Assembly (NCBI GenBank): GCA_001972305.1 | Contig: BDDD01002869.1 | Span: 62,001-126,000, forward strand | DNA: 64,000 bases | Direction of reading: 5' to 3' | Source of the DNA: Cephalotus follicularis | Lineage: Eukaryota > Streptophyta > Magnoliopsida > Oxalidales > Cephalotaceae | Part shown: piece after piece, positions 11,481 to 24,179 of the stretch | How positions within the stretch are numbered: the first letter of the stretch is position 1 | Layout of the letters: each line of letters opens with the position of its first letter | Translations under genes and position numbers: made by a program | The notes under the pieces: model-generated | The model's input: the letters and a program-made list of their open reading frames with translations, nothing else | Databases searched by the model: none | What the model was told of the DNA's origin: nothing

Positions 11481-12229
11481 CTACACTTATCGAACTTGTG
11501 TAGGCTATTACAATAAGGATGGTGTTGACGCCAATAGCCCTGTTTTAGTGAAACTGCGTGGTTTTGTGTGGATTTGATTCCGATTGAGATCAAGCTAGTG
11601 TTTGAGCCTCCAAAATAGCGCCTAAGGCTGCCAAGTAGTCTAGACTTGCCCGGAAGGCAGACCTCCCAAAATCCTATGGGATATACCAAATGAGGTGACA
11701 GTGAGGGCTATGAACTGTATAGCGGCTAAGTGACCGACTGAGTAAGCCGAAATGTCTAAGCGATCGATCGAATGGGCTGGAAGGCATAAGTGTTGTCTGA
11801 ATAGCTTTCGTATCGAGTAGTGGTTGATCGAGATAGAATATGAATGGTCACTGTGAATGAATTGTTTGTGAATGGCCAGTGTATCATCATCGATCGTTTG
11901 TATTGTTATCAATCATATCGTATAGTTATGAACCGTTGTTGAATGGCTAGTGATCGAATGGACCTTTATTGAATGATTAGGGATCGGATGGACTGTTATC
12001 GAATGGATGGGCATTGCATGGATACTCGAAATAGATTGTGAATGAGCTGATAGGATGGTCAACTACTTATAAATGCTAGTATGGACAGCATATGTATTTA
12101 GTCAACCACTCATGTCAACTACATATGGAGTTTACCTTTAGGTCCCTAGAGTGTTGAACGGATATGGATTGTAAACGATTATGGACCGTAAATGGCTATG
12201 AAATGACATCGTTCATATCTTTTATGTTA
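11481..12229 (+). other. Unassigned stretch inside B internal region
   Basis: No conserved protein is readable. Between about 11830 and 12030 there are loose repeats of GAATGG followed by variable bases, somewhat like the repeats of D-family LTRs read in the other direction. It may be the decayed left part of the D-like fragment that follows. Confidence 0.35.
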
Positions 12230-12244
12230 GGTATGCATCTCACA

Positions 12245-12282
<38 letters not shown>

Positions 12283-12975
12283 CTGTTACACCTCTGTTCA
12301 CACTCATTATTTATGATAATGGATATGGATTTGTTTATATGAGTTGTAATTAGGGCCTTTTGTTTATAAACTGAACTGTATAGAGTTATGAGACTTGTTA
12401 TGTATAAAAGATAACTAGGAGATTTGTGTATTCAGTTATTGACCGGCCGACATGTGGCAGTGCTTATGAGATATGTGTGTTGATGTATTGGATATGCATG
12501 GGTACATCACTTGAGATATTGGAATGATAATTCGGATTTAAATTGTGGTCACTGAGGGCTGCGCCCATTTATAACTGTTGGTTCCTCCTTTAGGAGTGTG
12601 GATATAAATTGTATTTTCTTTATAGGGGGCATGGGTCTGATAAACGAATCCTGCATGCCCAATTTTCGAGAGATTATAAGAGTTAGAATGTATTCAATTG
12701 ATTATTCCATTGATATGATTATCTTTCACATGCGTATGATATTATTGAATATGATCAAGCCTGTCATTGAGAGTATTGAAAGGATTGTCCTTCACATGCA
12801 AATTATAAATTTGATTTAGTTTGATGTAGTCTGGTGCGGGCTGAGCCCCAGTATATAAATTGTGATGAGATATGAGGGTTGTTCCCCAAACATATAAACT
12901 ATGGTTTATCAGGTGGCATGGAGTCCGATAAACGAATACTTCATGCCCGATTTTCAGGAAACCCAAGAGTATGAT
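12230..12975 (+). mobile_element. D-family LTR fragment, forward, partly duplicated
   Basis: Sequence near 12430-12520 (dinucleotide-rich, with GTTGATGTATTGGATATG) matches the reverse complement of D1 around 28370-28450. The stretch 12625-12690 (GTCTGATAAACGAATC ... GCATGCCCAATTTTC) matches the reverse complement of D1 near 28220-28270. A second, diverged copy of the last part lies at 12880-12960. The fragment sits where RT and integrase of the B element should be. It includes an (AT)n run at 12247-12279. Confidence 0.65.
12247..12279. repeat. (AT)n microsatellite
   Basis: About 16 uninterrupted AT units at the start of the D-like fragment. Confidence 0.95.
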
Positions 12976-13019
12976 TGTTAATGGGTATCCATGCTGATTT
13001 TATATATTGTTTGAGGTTT

Positions 13020-13304
13020 CCGCTAGGATAATCTGATTGATCAGAGTTTTTGATTATAGCGCTTTGAGGAATACGATTTATATGAGTTAAGGACAGATAC
13101 GAGCTTGATAAGATACCTATCGGGGTGATCGTTCATCGAATCAAACAGTTGAGAAAGGACATTATTGATGGAAGTGTTATGACAATGTTATGGGCTTGAG
13201 AAAGCCACATGGAACGTGAAGTTGAAGTGGTTGAAACATTTCCTCATTTATTTGGAATGTGAAAGTTAATTTCGAGGATGAAATTTCTTTTAAGGATGGG
13301 TGAA
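13020..13304 (+). pseudogene. Integrase C-terminus/chromodomain relic of B element
   Basis: Frames in this stretch give LLMEVL-stop-QCYGLEKATW, which corresponds to the chromodomain core KVLW...EATWE of related elements. A degenerate PHLF-type end and a short purine run follow, directly before the LTR at 13305. It is nearly identical to 6982-7127 over the last 146 bases. Confidence 0.7.
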
Positions 13305-15371
13305 TGTAACGCCTGGATTTTTTCACAAAATATAATATTACAATTTTAATGTAATCTTATTATGGAATTAATGAGAATAGTGAAATTCCCGACTTTGATG
13401 ATGTTTTCCCTTTTATAACGTCGAGTTTTGAAAAAGGAATGATAAGGAAATGCTCAAGACATTCTGGATTGAAGCCACAATTATATTTCCCAAAACGGCT
13501 AATAAAGCCTATTTTTCTATGCCCGACAGTGAGGCCCAATGCTCGCATTTTTACTACGGTTATTTTCGTGGGGGGTTGGATTAATTAATATCGTAATTTG
13601 CTGAATAAACGGGACCTGGACATTAGTATTTGCTGGTAAATACTAAAAAGGAAGCAAAAGATAAAAGGAGGGAGAGAGGGATCGCGGGCGCTTCACGGGG
13701 CCATGTAAAGAAAACATAGCGGGCGCTGAACAGAGAGAGAAGGCGAGAGAGTGGGAGAGAAAGCGGGAGAGGGCGCCGGAGACGACGCCGAAGCCAGCCG
13801 ACAGACCAGGAGAGGACGGCGAGCAACCCAGGCTCCTCAACCGACGGTAACCCTTCTCTCTTCTCCTCCTTTTCTCTTTTCTTTTCTTCTCTTCCCAGTC
13901 ACTGTGCGCCTCTGCCGTCTGTTTTGCAACGCCGTTAGCATCGCGGATGGAGCGTGTCTTCATCTAGGAGACCAGCTCTACCCGTTTTTACCACCGTTGA
14001 GGTGTTTCTAGGCTTGAATCGGCCAATATAAGCAGCCACCTGAGACCGTGCATCTGGCGCCGAGTCTTAGACAGTGGTGGGTAGAACTGATGGTTGTGTG
14101 GCATTTTTAGGTGTTGACCGAAGTGGTGGAAGTCGGGCTAGTCGACTCAGTGAGTCACAACTCGCTGCCGCCAGTGACATGGTGTTCGACGCCGATTCAC
14201 GACGAGTCTTGAGCAGTTTTGAGTAGATCGCTCAATGTGGAACCTGTTTATAGGTGTTTCAACAGTTGAGTGAGTTAGTAGGAATCTGGCCGACGCTCTG
14301 GTGACAGCAATGTTGATTTATGTGCGTTGATTGTAATGGAAATGTGTCGTATGTGCAGTGAGCTAGTTGGTAATTTGGTTCGATAGTGAAGGGAAGTGAT
14401 AATTGACAGTTGGAAGGAACTTGGAAATGTTCGGCAGTTGAACCTACAGCTCTACTGTATTGTTGCTATTGTTAACATGTAGGGTATATGACTTGTTTAT
14501 GAACGTATAGCATGCATATAGTGTTTGATAAATGCTATGCATGTGTGTTTTGCATTGAATCGCATGTATTGTTGTGTTAGTTTTACTACTGGGTGTGGTT
14601 TCGATGAAGAAACCATGTTCTGGTTTCATACACGTCAACGCCATTCGTAAGCGTCGACGCCCAAACCAGCAGACATAAACAACAGCTAGTTTCCGGTGCA
14701 GAGGGAGACTTCATTTTTTTTTAATTAATTGACACATGTCAAGCTAGGGAGTGAGGACTTAAAATATTTTTGAGGTTGTCTAGGATGAATCATGGGAGAG
14801 AATGAGAGAAGGAGATTAAAGAAAAGTAAGGATTTCTAATTTTTTTCAAAGTTTTTTATGTTTGTAAGGATTCTGCTCTTTTCCTAAAGTGTCAAATATT
14901 ATGTTTTATTCTGTTATGTTTTGTATGTTTGAAATTCTGTCCACTTATTGAAGAAAGACTATGTTCAAAGGTATTTTTAAGTTTTCTCTGGAAATGATTA
15001 TTTCTATATGGTGTGGAATGCTGTTTTATGAATGCCTTGAGCTGATCACTCAAAGTATTAAGAAATGTTTTATGAAATTGTTTTACGAAATGGGAAAAAG
15101 TAACGAATTCAGATGAACAACTCTTGGATTGCGATCCAAGGAGGATTAATCTAGTAAAGATTAATGTTATGGAGCAAGATGCTCACGGACATGCATGTGA
15201 TGTAAGGGTAGTAATCGGGGGAGTGCACAATGCCCCGGATAAGAATGGTTCAACTTTGTTATGTATGAAATGTTTTGATTCATGAGATATGATCAGAAAA
15301 AAGGAAAGGAATGTGAAATGTTCTGATTCATGAGATATGATCAGAAAAGAGGAATGAATGTGAAATGTGCT

Positions 15372-17916
15372 TGTAACTCCCCCGATGATGGGAGCCCTTA
15401 CAGGTCATAATACCAAACTGAAACATAACGGAATACCTAAACAATAGACTGATGCGAAACGGATGTGGTGGTCTAATATCATAAATTATAGCAAATTGAT
15501 ATAAGATAGTGGCAGAAAATTTAACCAATCATAAATAAAAACAAACCATAATCCGATATCCAAATACTGTTTAAGATGAAAACATAACTAGAACAAAACC
15601 AAAATCTGAAACTGTTTTTACTGAAAACTAATCTGATTCTACTGGAAAACACAAGGACCAACTCCTAGATGATCCTCTGACAAGTGGGTAACTCTCATCA
15701 CACGTTTCCCCCATGCTCCTGAAAACCTGCCGCATAGAAACAAAAACGCAGCTGAGCAAACCTCAGTATGGATAAGGAATTAAAACAGTAAACGGTAGAT
15801 AGGATAACTTGAACTTTGAATTCAGTAAAGTAACATAGTAAATATTCTTTAAAATGTAAAGTAGAATATTTAAAAATGAGCAGTCATAGAATCATCATAA
15901 CTTTATGAAAACATAACATCATAATTCAAAACATTATCTGATTTCATAATTCCATAACAGAGAATTTCTGACATACATACATATATAGGTGCAAGGGGTT
16001 CGCGAGGCCTACATGCTCTGACGGAAAAGTCATGTATGGCACTACACAAACAATCCCAAATACTGAATTTCTGAATTCTGACAATAACTAGAGTATACTC
16101 ATACGCCTCGAAAGGATCCATATCCTACTCTCAGGATACATATTTAAAAGAGACGCCGTAGACCAATCACACCGCCATGGTAGGTGTCATGTCCTCCGTG
16201 CCAAAGAACATGCCTATGATACCTCATAGGTAGGGTTTTTCTCTGTATGTTATTATGCTAAAACTTTGTTTTATTCTAAAACAATTCTAAAATGTACTTA
16301 GGTAATCTGTCTCCACACATATCTGAAATTATTTAAAAAGAATCGTAAACGTACTTTCATACCAAAATCAAAATCAAAATCTTATCTGTATCTGAAATTT
16401 CAACATACTTCCTAAAGTGGAAGCCATGTCAAAAATAATAACACATTTACGATAATAGAAAATATGCATATCCATATCCGATGTAATAAAATTCATTTTA
16501 ATAAGACTATTATCAAAACGAGAATATCTGTATCAAAATACAAGTTTTATTTCTAATAAAACCAGGAACATAAATCCATTCAATAAAACGTACAAAATCA
16601 TCAATTAATGAAAGTTTAATCGAAGGAGTACCAAAGAACGAAGAATTCGTACCTTAGCAGGTCGAAAACCTAAGCAATCTAAAATACCGGACAAAAGCAC
16701 CCTATAAGTGTCCTAAACTCCTCCACGAATGATATTAGGGCCTAAACATATGAGTCCAAACATCACATAACATAAAAAGATCAAAACTGCCATAAAGCGT
16801 CGACAGTTTAAACTTAGGCATCGACGGTTTCGCTGTATAAAAGGACAAAGCGTCGAGCAAGGAGTCGACTGACCACAGCACAAAACAGTACAAAGCGACG
16901 ACGCTCAAGGAATAAGCATCGACGGTTTGCGTCGAGCAAAGAATTCCAGTTGCAGAAAATAGTTTCAAATCCATGGCTACATCTGATTTTTCTTAAACAC
17001 AAAGCATAATTACCGACATGCAGGTTCTTAAGACGTTGTTTTTAAGTTCAAAACGCCAGATATACATATGACTACATACAAAAAGTAAAACACATTTTGA
17101 AACATAATTTTCTGGTATATAAACAGTTTATGCAAACCTAACTTCAATCCGAATTTTTTTGTGTATAAATCCAAAAATCAGTGACATATATATATCTATA
17201 ACATGAATTCGTTGCTTTAAACACCGGTGTATCAATTTAAACATGTAAGGATAAGAAATACATAATGAGTTCAAACAGCATAAATTTATTTCAACGGGCC
17301 TCTAAAAACATGATCAAAACAAATTCTAGCATGTTTGCATTCGAAACTAATAGTTGATACATAAACTACATAATACATACTACAACTTTCGTTTAGAAAT
17401 TACCTTCAAAAGACGTCAAAAACAATGCAGAGAAGGACTTGCAAAGTTGTTGTTCGTGTTTGATAAAAATGTGCAGAAATGAGTTTTGAGTTTTAAAAAC
17501 AAATTGTCTGATTAATGCACAAATCCGTGTGTTTAATGGAAATATAAGTGTTTTAAGACATTACCAAATAAACCAAAACGCGTCAGATACATAAGGAAGA
17601 TCGGATAGCCAAAGGAAGGAAAGAATCCAACATTCCAAAAACACTGTCACCGTCCAAAACAATTAAGGAAGATGACCAAAGCGTCGACGGTTAAACACTT
17701 AAATAAAAAACGCGTCGATGTCACACGTTTTGGCATCAACGTGTCACTCAGCACCCAAAGCGTCGGCGGTTCTAATAAGAGCGTCGGCTCTTTTTGCCCA
17801 GAAATCAAACATAAAGGAGTGTTCAAACTAAAAATCAAAGCGTTCACAAACCATAGCATATATCAAAAGGTATAAACCCAACAATAAACATGTAAGCATA
17901 GAAACGGTATATTACA
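15372..17916 (-). mobile_element. Solo LTR of A family, reverse, TSD GTGCT
   Basis: The insert begins TGTAACTCCCCCGATG and ends GGTATATTACA. It is flanked by the 5-bp duplication GTGCT (15367-15371 and 17917-17921). Reverse complemented, its first 600 bases match the 3' LTR of element A. It contains no gag, pol, PBS or purine tract, so it is a solo LTR left by recombination between two LTRs. Phased TCGA sites lie at 17684-17787 and, less regularly, at 16800-16925. Confidence 0.9.
17684..17787. repeat. Phased TCGA-core array in reverse A solo LTR
   Basis: Core positions are 17684, 17715, 17736, 17763 and 17784, giving intervals of 31, 21, 27 and 21 bp. These are the counterparts of the array at 4157-4290 in the forward A LTR. 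A second, looser group (16800, 16821, 16853, 16865, 16919) lies further inside. Confidence 0.7.
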
Positions 17917-17938
17917 GTGCTGGTGTTTATACCAGAAA

Positions 17939-20900
17939 TGTAATATCCCGTTTTTCCGTAAAGAATTTTTGGGTTTTTCGATTTGTTTCGTGTGGGCTAC
18001 CGATTGTTTTTCGGTTTGTGGACTGCCCATTTTTCGGTTTGTTTTACTTTTGGCTTGGCTAAGTGGGTTTTAGTCTTAGCCATTGGGTTTTGATTTTGAG
18101 TCTATGAAATAATAAAATAAATTTTTTGGCTTTTTATTTTTGTGTTAAAAACCATTTTCAGCAATTTTAACAAAAGAAACCCCATTTTGTGTTAAAAATT
18201 GTATTTCTCTCCCACACTCTCTCTCTCCCTCTCTCTCTCCCTCTCTCTCCCGACCATCTCTTTCTCTCTCCCGTTCTCTCTCCTCCTCTCACCTGCTGCC
18301 TTCACCGTCAGTGCCGATATGGCACCGGCGAAGACACCGGTCGAACCCCCGTGACGCCCTGAGTCCACCGCACCCAACCCCTGCACCGGCCGACGTCTCC
18401 TCCGGCGTGCGCGACGTCTTCTCTTCCCGGAACTGTTTGGCGTCGATTCTCCCTCTCCGCTGATCGGCACGACAAGGAAACCACAGATTCGGCATCTTGA
18501 CGATGAGATGAAGCAAACCCGACCGGCCTCGACCCTTGACGACGTCGGAAAAGCAGATCGGCGCAATGACAAGCCGCGGTCAAAAGCTTCTGTTCCGGCC
18601 AAATGCGGCGGTTTCAAGCCAAACTCGCCCCAGATATGATATCACCGGCCTCAAACGGTCCAGATCGGCTCTTTTTGGTGACTGACCGACGACGCGTGAC
18701 AGACACGCGCCGGACAGCGGGGCTCACGCGCCGGCGACCCTCCGGCGAGAAATTTTTTTGGACAGTTTCCGACTTTGCTCTTCGCGTAGGTGTGATCCAT
18801 TCCAGTTCCGCGATGTGATTATGGCTCTGTGCTCTGTTTCGAATGCTTTTGGTAAACTTTGAACCCTACTCCGTTACATTCTATTTTCGATTGATTTATG
18901 TATTTATGTAATCGTTTTAAGATATTATGAGCTGAACTAGTATTATGATTCGAAATTGGATGAATTGGACAAATTGGACTTACCTTAATGGATTCAAAAA
19001 TATGTTTAGATGAGACTTCTACGAATTGGACTTAATAAACCTATCATTATGTTATATGGTCCTGATTAGTGTACAATGACCCATGAGTTGAGGTCTGATT
19101 TTATTTCAAGTCCTTATGAGAACGATTTTATTTCTGTTAGATGTTTGCAACAACCGAGGAGTGGTCTAGAGAAGTCTTGATATATGTTCTCGAGGTTGTT
19201 TTTGGTGATCGCATGAGGTACGGATCTTCGTTTCTCTGATACCGTCCTACTGTTTTTATAGTAAAAAGATAGTTTTACTTTATGGATAACGTACGGATTT
19301 CTATCGTTCTTTGGCTATCTGGTTATCAAACTAAAATCAGTTTTATGTTATGTTCTCGTTTTATAGACTTTGTTATGTTTTATGATATGTTTCGGAAATA
19401 AAGTACGGATGCTTTCGTTCTTTGGCTATCCTTTTGGTTTGATCGTAATAAATTCAGTTTCTGTTTTGGAAGTGCAGATTTTATTGTTTTTGGGCTATCC
19501 AATTTATTTGAAATAAACCCAGTTTTATAAGTATGTTCCTTTGGATTTTATGAATGTTGTTATGTTTCAGGTTTTGACACGTTCTGGAACTAAAGTCGGT
19601 TTTGATATTTTTACGAAATTAAATGTTCTGACTTTATATATGCTCATTTATGATTTGTTTATGAAATGCTATGCGATCATCTCTTTTATGGTGAATTAAA
19701 ATGAGTTGATTTCTGATTGTGAAAACGTTTGGATTTCTTCGTTTTTGGATCATTATCCTCCGATTTTATTGAAATGAATTCAGATATGTTTTCCGTATGG
19801 ATTCTTCGTTTTGACTATTATATTTCGATATGATTCGAATAAAATCCGATTTATTACTTTGTGAATATAGTTAAAGATTAATGGTTTTATTTTTGGACAT
19901 GAGCATGACTTTCACTATCGAGAGTATGTTAAATGGGCATGACTTTCCCTATCGAAAGTATGCTGATTTTATGAAATGATATGTATATGTTTTGAATTAG
20001 TTTTGGAGTAAACCAATATATGAAATGATTTTGATAAATCATTATTTTTGAAATACTAAGTTTTTGATATGGAGATATACTGAGCTTTTATAACCACCTA
20101 TGGGGGTACCATAGGCATGCTGTGAGCCTGGCACTGGGGCATGACACTTTCTGTAATGGTGTGATTTGTTTACGGCGTCTCTCTGTGATATCTGTAGATC
20201 GGATTTGTGATAGAGGCGTATGGATCGCTCCTAGTTATGTGTTTTTGGGATATGTTATGATATGGGAATTGTATGTGTAGTGCCGTACACTGCAATTCTA
20301 TTTGCAATGTGGAATTAGCTACTCCCTTGCTACTATGTGTTTCTGATATGTTATGTGCTCAGTTATGGAACCTATGTTTTGGGAAAGATATGCTTTATAC
20401 TTTCAAAGTATGGAACTTATGTTTTGAAAGTTTTCGTGTATGTTTTGAAAGTTATGATCCGTTGTTTTGAAAAGGTACACTTTACGGTTTCAAGTTATGG
20501 ACTTGTTTTATATATTTTGCCGTGGGCAATTGCAAAGTAAGTTTAAACTATTTTATTGCTTCAGATTTCTGTTTTGAGCTAACTTTGAAATCTTACTGCT
20601 TTTAAATTATCGTTTAACGTTTTCTGCTTTGTTTTGTTCCGTAATCTGTTTGTTTTGTACTGATCAGAAACTGTTTTCTTTTGTTTCGCAAAATGTTCTA
20701 CTATATTTCGTAAAGTGTTTCGTTTCATAAAATGTTTTGTATCATATTGTGTTGTTTCAGATACTGTAATGAACATGATATTGTTTTTTTTCGGATACTG
20801 TGTCGTTTTAGTAAACTGCTTTATTTTGGATACAGTTTTGTTTCGTTCTGTTATGATTCGTAACTGATCTGTTTTGATTCGTATCTGTTTTGATCAGTAT

Positions 20901-21373
20901 CTGTTTTGATTCGTATTTATGTTGTTTCGTTACTGATTTGTTTCATAAACTGTTCGTAAACTGTTTTATGATTCTATATCTGTACTGAGGTTTGCTCAGC
21001 CGCGTTTTTGTTTTCCATGCGGCATGTTTTCAGGGACAGCCTGGGCAAGTGTGATGAGAGAGTTACCCTATGTCAGAGGATCATCTAGGAGTTTGATCCG
21101 TTATGCTTTTAGTAGTGTTATGGTTGTGTATAGGCCAGTTATCTAAACAGTATGATGATTTTTGGATTATGATATTTTGGGTTATGATAAAGATTTCAGA
21201 TTATGTTTCAGATTCAGTTTATGTTTCATGATGATACATGTTTTCAGATTTTTAGAACCACCACGTATTGATGATGATTAAGATTAAGATCTTGATATGT
21301 TTTTAGTTCAGTTTTGTGTGACACACCGATCCCGAATCGGGAGTGATTCCGGTTCCGAATCGGGGGTGTTACA
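17939..21373 (+). mobile_element. Solo LTR H, forward, TSD AGAAA
   Basis: The insert begins TGTAATATCCCGTTTTTCCG and ends AATCGGGGGTGTTACA, with the 5-bp duplication AGAAA on both sides (17934-17938 and 21374-21378). At 3.4 kb it is long, but no gag-pol frame is present. A CT-rich run (18205-18290) and a GC-rich leader (18295-18760) follow the promoter region. Near 20985-21100 it shares sequence with A-family LTRs (CTGAGGTTTGCTCAGC; CAGAGGATCATCTAGGAG), so it is a relative. It lacks the phased TCGA arrays. The open frames at 18192-18617 are in the GC-rich leader and are not convincing genes. Confidence 0.88.
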
Positions 21374-22043
21374 AGAAAAGTATTTAAAATGATGTTTCGA
21401 TTTCAAGTATGGTTGGGCTATATACCATAAAATGTATGAGTTTAGAAATGTTCTAATTTTATGAAAATTATCAGAAAAACAGAATTCGATGGTGAAATGT
21501 TATGGTTTTATAAAACTACAAGATGATTTTTAATGATGTTTTGAAATGTATGGTTTGGAAACATTTTGGTAAAGATTATCAAAAACAATGTATTTCAATA
21601 ACGTTTTATGACTATGATTCTTACTGGGCTATTTGAGCTCACTCCTTTCAATGTCTTATTTTCAAATAAACTTTTCCAGGAAATGGTTGAACATGAAAGT
21701 GCGAGCTTTAGAGGAAGTTTGCAAAAGAAGTGTTGGAAAGGAAGTATATTATGCAATAATGTTTTGTACAACTACTTTTGATGTAATGAGTTAATGTTTT
21801 TCGCTGTGTAAGGTATTATGACAGATGATGCATAAATGTAAACGTATAGAAATGAAGGTTATAATATATGATGTTTTCAAATAAGAACATGATGTTTTGA
21901 TGTTAGTGTTGAAAGTGTAAAGTATAATTGAGATTATGAGAAGCATGATGATTTTAACGCTTAGTGTTCAAAGTTGTAAGCATATTTTTGTCCCGTGAAG
22001 GCTCGCTTTGAGCATAAAGCATACTTGGATCGAGGGTGTTATA

Positions 22044-22500
22044 ACGAGGAAGTTTCCAGCAAGGTTGCCCTAGCACAAGTTCATGAGGAGATCGTGGAAA
22101 GCAGCTGATGGCGTCAACATCGATAGTGCAAGGCAGAGTTTATGCCATGGGTCAGAGGGCTGTCGCGGGATTGGCCTCCGTAATTGGAGGTACGGTATAT
22201 ATATATCAGCTTTTGGCATGGACTCTCATAGATTCAGGCGCATCCCATTCATATATTGCATCACATTTTATAGATGACATGGATGTGGAGCCAGAGCCAT
22301 TACCTTTTGTGATAGAGGTCAGCATACCAGTTGGAGAGTCTATTACCTCCAAGTGGGTATGTAAGTCTTGTGCCATTGAGATTACTTGTCACGTTATTCA
22401 AACAGGCCTCATAGTATTGCCAATGGGAGATCTTGGCATAATCCTCAGAATGGATTGGTTATCGGCACACTATGCTTAAATGGATTGCAACAGGAAGGTT
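22044..22500 (+). pseudogene. gag end and aspartic protease of element C
   Basis: An open stretch from about 22108 encodes VQGRVYAMGQRAVAG, the usual link between Gag and protease, then the active site DSGASHS at 22231-22251. The second block reads ILRMDWLSAHYA, with Arg in place of the usual Gly, which may disturb folding. TAA at 22477-22479 follows immediately. The frame continues afterwards with FHMPGQSPFYFIGTLEHMS, so the stop is a point change. Confidence 0.8.
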
Positions 22501-22639
22501 GTAACCTTCCATATGCCAGGCCAATCTCCATTCTATTTCATTGGAACCTTAGAACATATGTCAGCCCCTATAATATCTGCCATTCATGTTGACAAACTCT
22601 TGAGATAGGGCTGTGATGCTTATCAAGCGCATGTAATGA

Positions 22640-24010
22640 ATGACAGCAGATGGGTGCCAAAGTTGGAAGATGTCCCGTTTGTTTGTGAATACCCGAATGT
22701 GTTTCCAGAAGAATTAATATACTTACCTCCTGAGAGAGATGTGGACTTTACTATAGTCCTTTTACCAGGGACAGTACCTATGCTGAATTAAAGGAATTAA
22801 AAATACAGTTACAGGAGTTACTCGATAAAGGTTTCATCAGGCCAAGTGTATCCCCGTGGGGAGCACCGGTCTTATTTGTCAAGAAGAAAGATGGATCATT
22901 TCGAATGTGTATTGATTATCAGTAGCTCAATAAGGTTACGGTTAAGAATAAGTATCCGCTGCTGTATATTGATGAATTATTTGACCAACTGAAGGGATCT
23001 TCAGTATTTTCTAAGTTGGATCTAAGATCAGGATATCATCAACTCATAGTAAAGGCAGAGGACATTCCCAAGATAGCATTCTGATCATGATATGGGCATT
23101 AAAAATTTGTAGTAATGCCATTCGGGGTGACTAATGCCCCTGCTGCATTTATGAGTTTAATGAATCAGATATTCAGTCCATACCTCGACCAGTTGATAGT
23201 GGTTTTTATCGATGATATCCTAATATATTCTAAGACCATGGAGGAACATGGAGAACACCTGCACTTGGCATTGCAAATCTTGAGAGATCATCAGTTATAT
23301 GCCAAGTTTAGCAAATGTGAATTCTAGTTGTCAGAGGACACTTTCCTTGGTCATGTCATATCCAATGCTGGATTGTCAGTAGACCTATCCAAGATCGAAG
23401 CAGTAAATGATTGGAAACGACCAACAAATGTGACGGAAATCCGAAGCTTTTTAGGCTTGGAAGGATATTACCGACGGTTTGTTGATGGGTTTTCTCGTAT
23501 AGCCATACCTTTGACCCGATTGACGCAGAAGAATACAACATTCGTATGGGATGATAAGTGCGAATAGAGCTTTCAAGAGTTGAAGCAGCGCTTGATTTCT
23601 GCGCCAATCTTGGCCTTGCCAAAAGGCAGTGAAGGTTTTGTGATATATAGTGATGCATCAGGCAATGGCTTGGGATGTGTACTGATGCAGAATGGGAAAG
23701 TGATCGCATACACCTCAAGGAAGTTAAAGCCCTATGAAGAGAATTATCCGACTCATGACCTTGAGTTAGCAGCAATAGTTTTTGCGTTGCGTATATGGAG
23801 GCACTATCTATATGGCACGAAGTTTGAGGTATATACCGATAATAAAAGTTTGAAGTATTTATTCTCTCAAAAATACCTGAATATGAGACAAAGAAGATGG
23901 ATGTAGTTTCTTAACGACTATAATTTTGAAATACAATACCATCCAGGCAAAGCTAATGTGGTTGCAGATGCCTTGAGTCGTCGATTGGCTTGCCTAACGA
24001 TTGCTCATAT
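22640..24010 (+). pseudogene. Reverse transcriptase and RNase H of element C
   Basis: RT blocks are clear: [48 protein letters not shown] and the catalytic FIDD near 23204-23215. RNase H has [19 protein letters not shown] and [10 protein letters not shown]. The connecting [15 protein letters not shown] ends near 23980. Stops replace conserved residues: Trp of CEFW (TAG 23325-23327), Glu of YRELN (TAG 22923-22925) and several arginines before and around YGH. A short deletion near 22780 removes the block before AELKELK. Catalytic residues remain, but the gene is dead. Confidence 0.87.
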
Positions 24011-24179
24011 TCAGGCACGCCCTTGGTTAATGGACTGAATCCGAGCAGTTCAAAGAAATGATGGAGAATTGCTCAAACTAGCTTTGAGCAGGCATGGAGA
24101 ATAGAAACCCCATTTCTCTGTACAGGGTGACGAATTGATCCGATACCAGGACAGAATCTGTGTTCTGAATGATAAAGAA

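Larger units (their letters stand above)
13305..22043 (+). mobile_element. B-family LTR, right copy, interrupted by two solo LTRs
   Basis: The LTR starts TGTAACGCCTGGATTTTTTC and ends near CGAGGGTGTTATA. Its own sequence is 13305-15371, 17922-17938 and 21379-22043, about 2.75 kb in total. The gaps are two insertions with their own target duplications. Joining the outer parts restores the order seen in the left copy around 9117-9160. It keeps a segment near 13826-13920 that is missing from the left copy. To the right, element C protein sequence starts at once, so the B array was inserted into C. Confidence 0.82.

Noticed and set aside
18192..18617. 141-codon minus-strand open frame in solo LTR H, with overlapping frames
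   Set aside because: It lies in the GC-rich leader of an LTR, is arginine-rich from base composition, has no recognisable domain and overlaps other frames of similar length.
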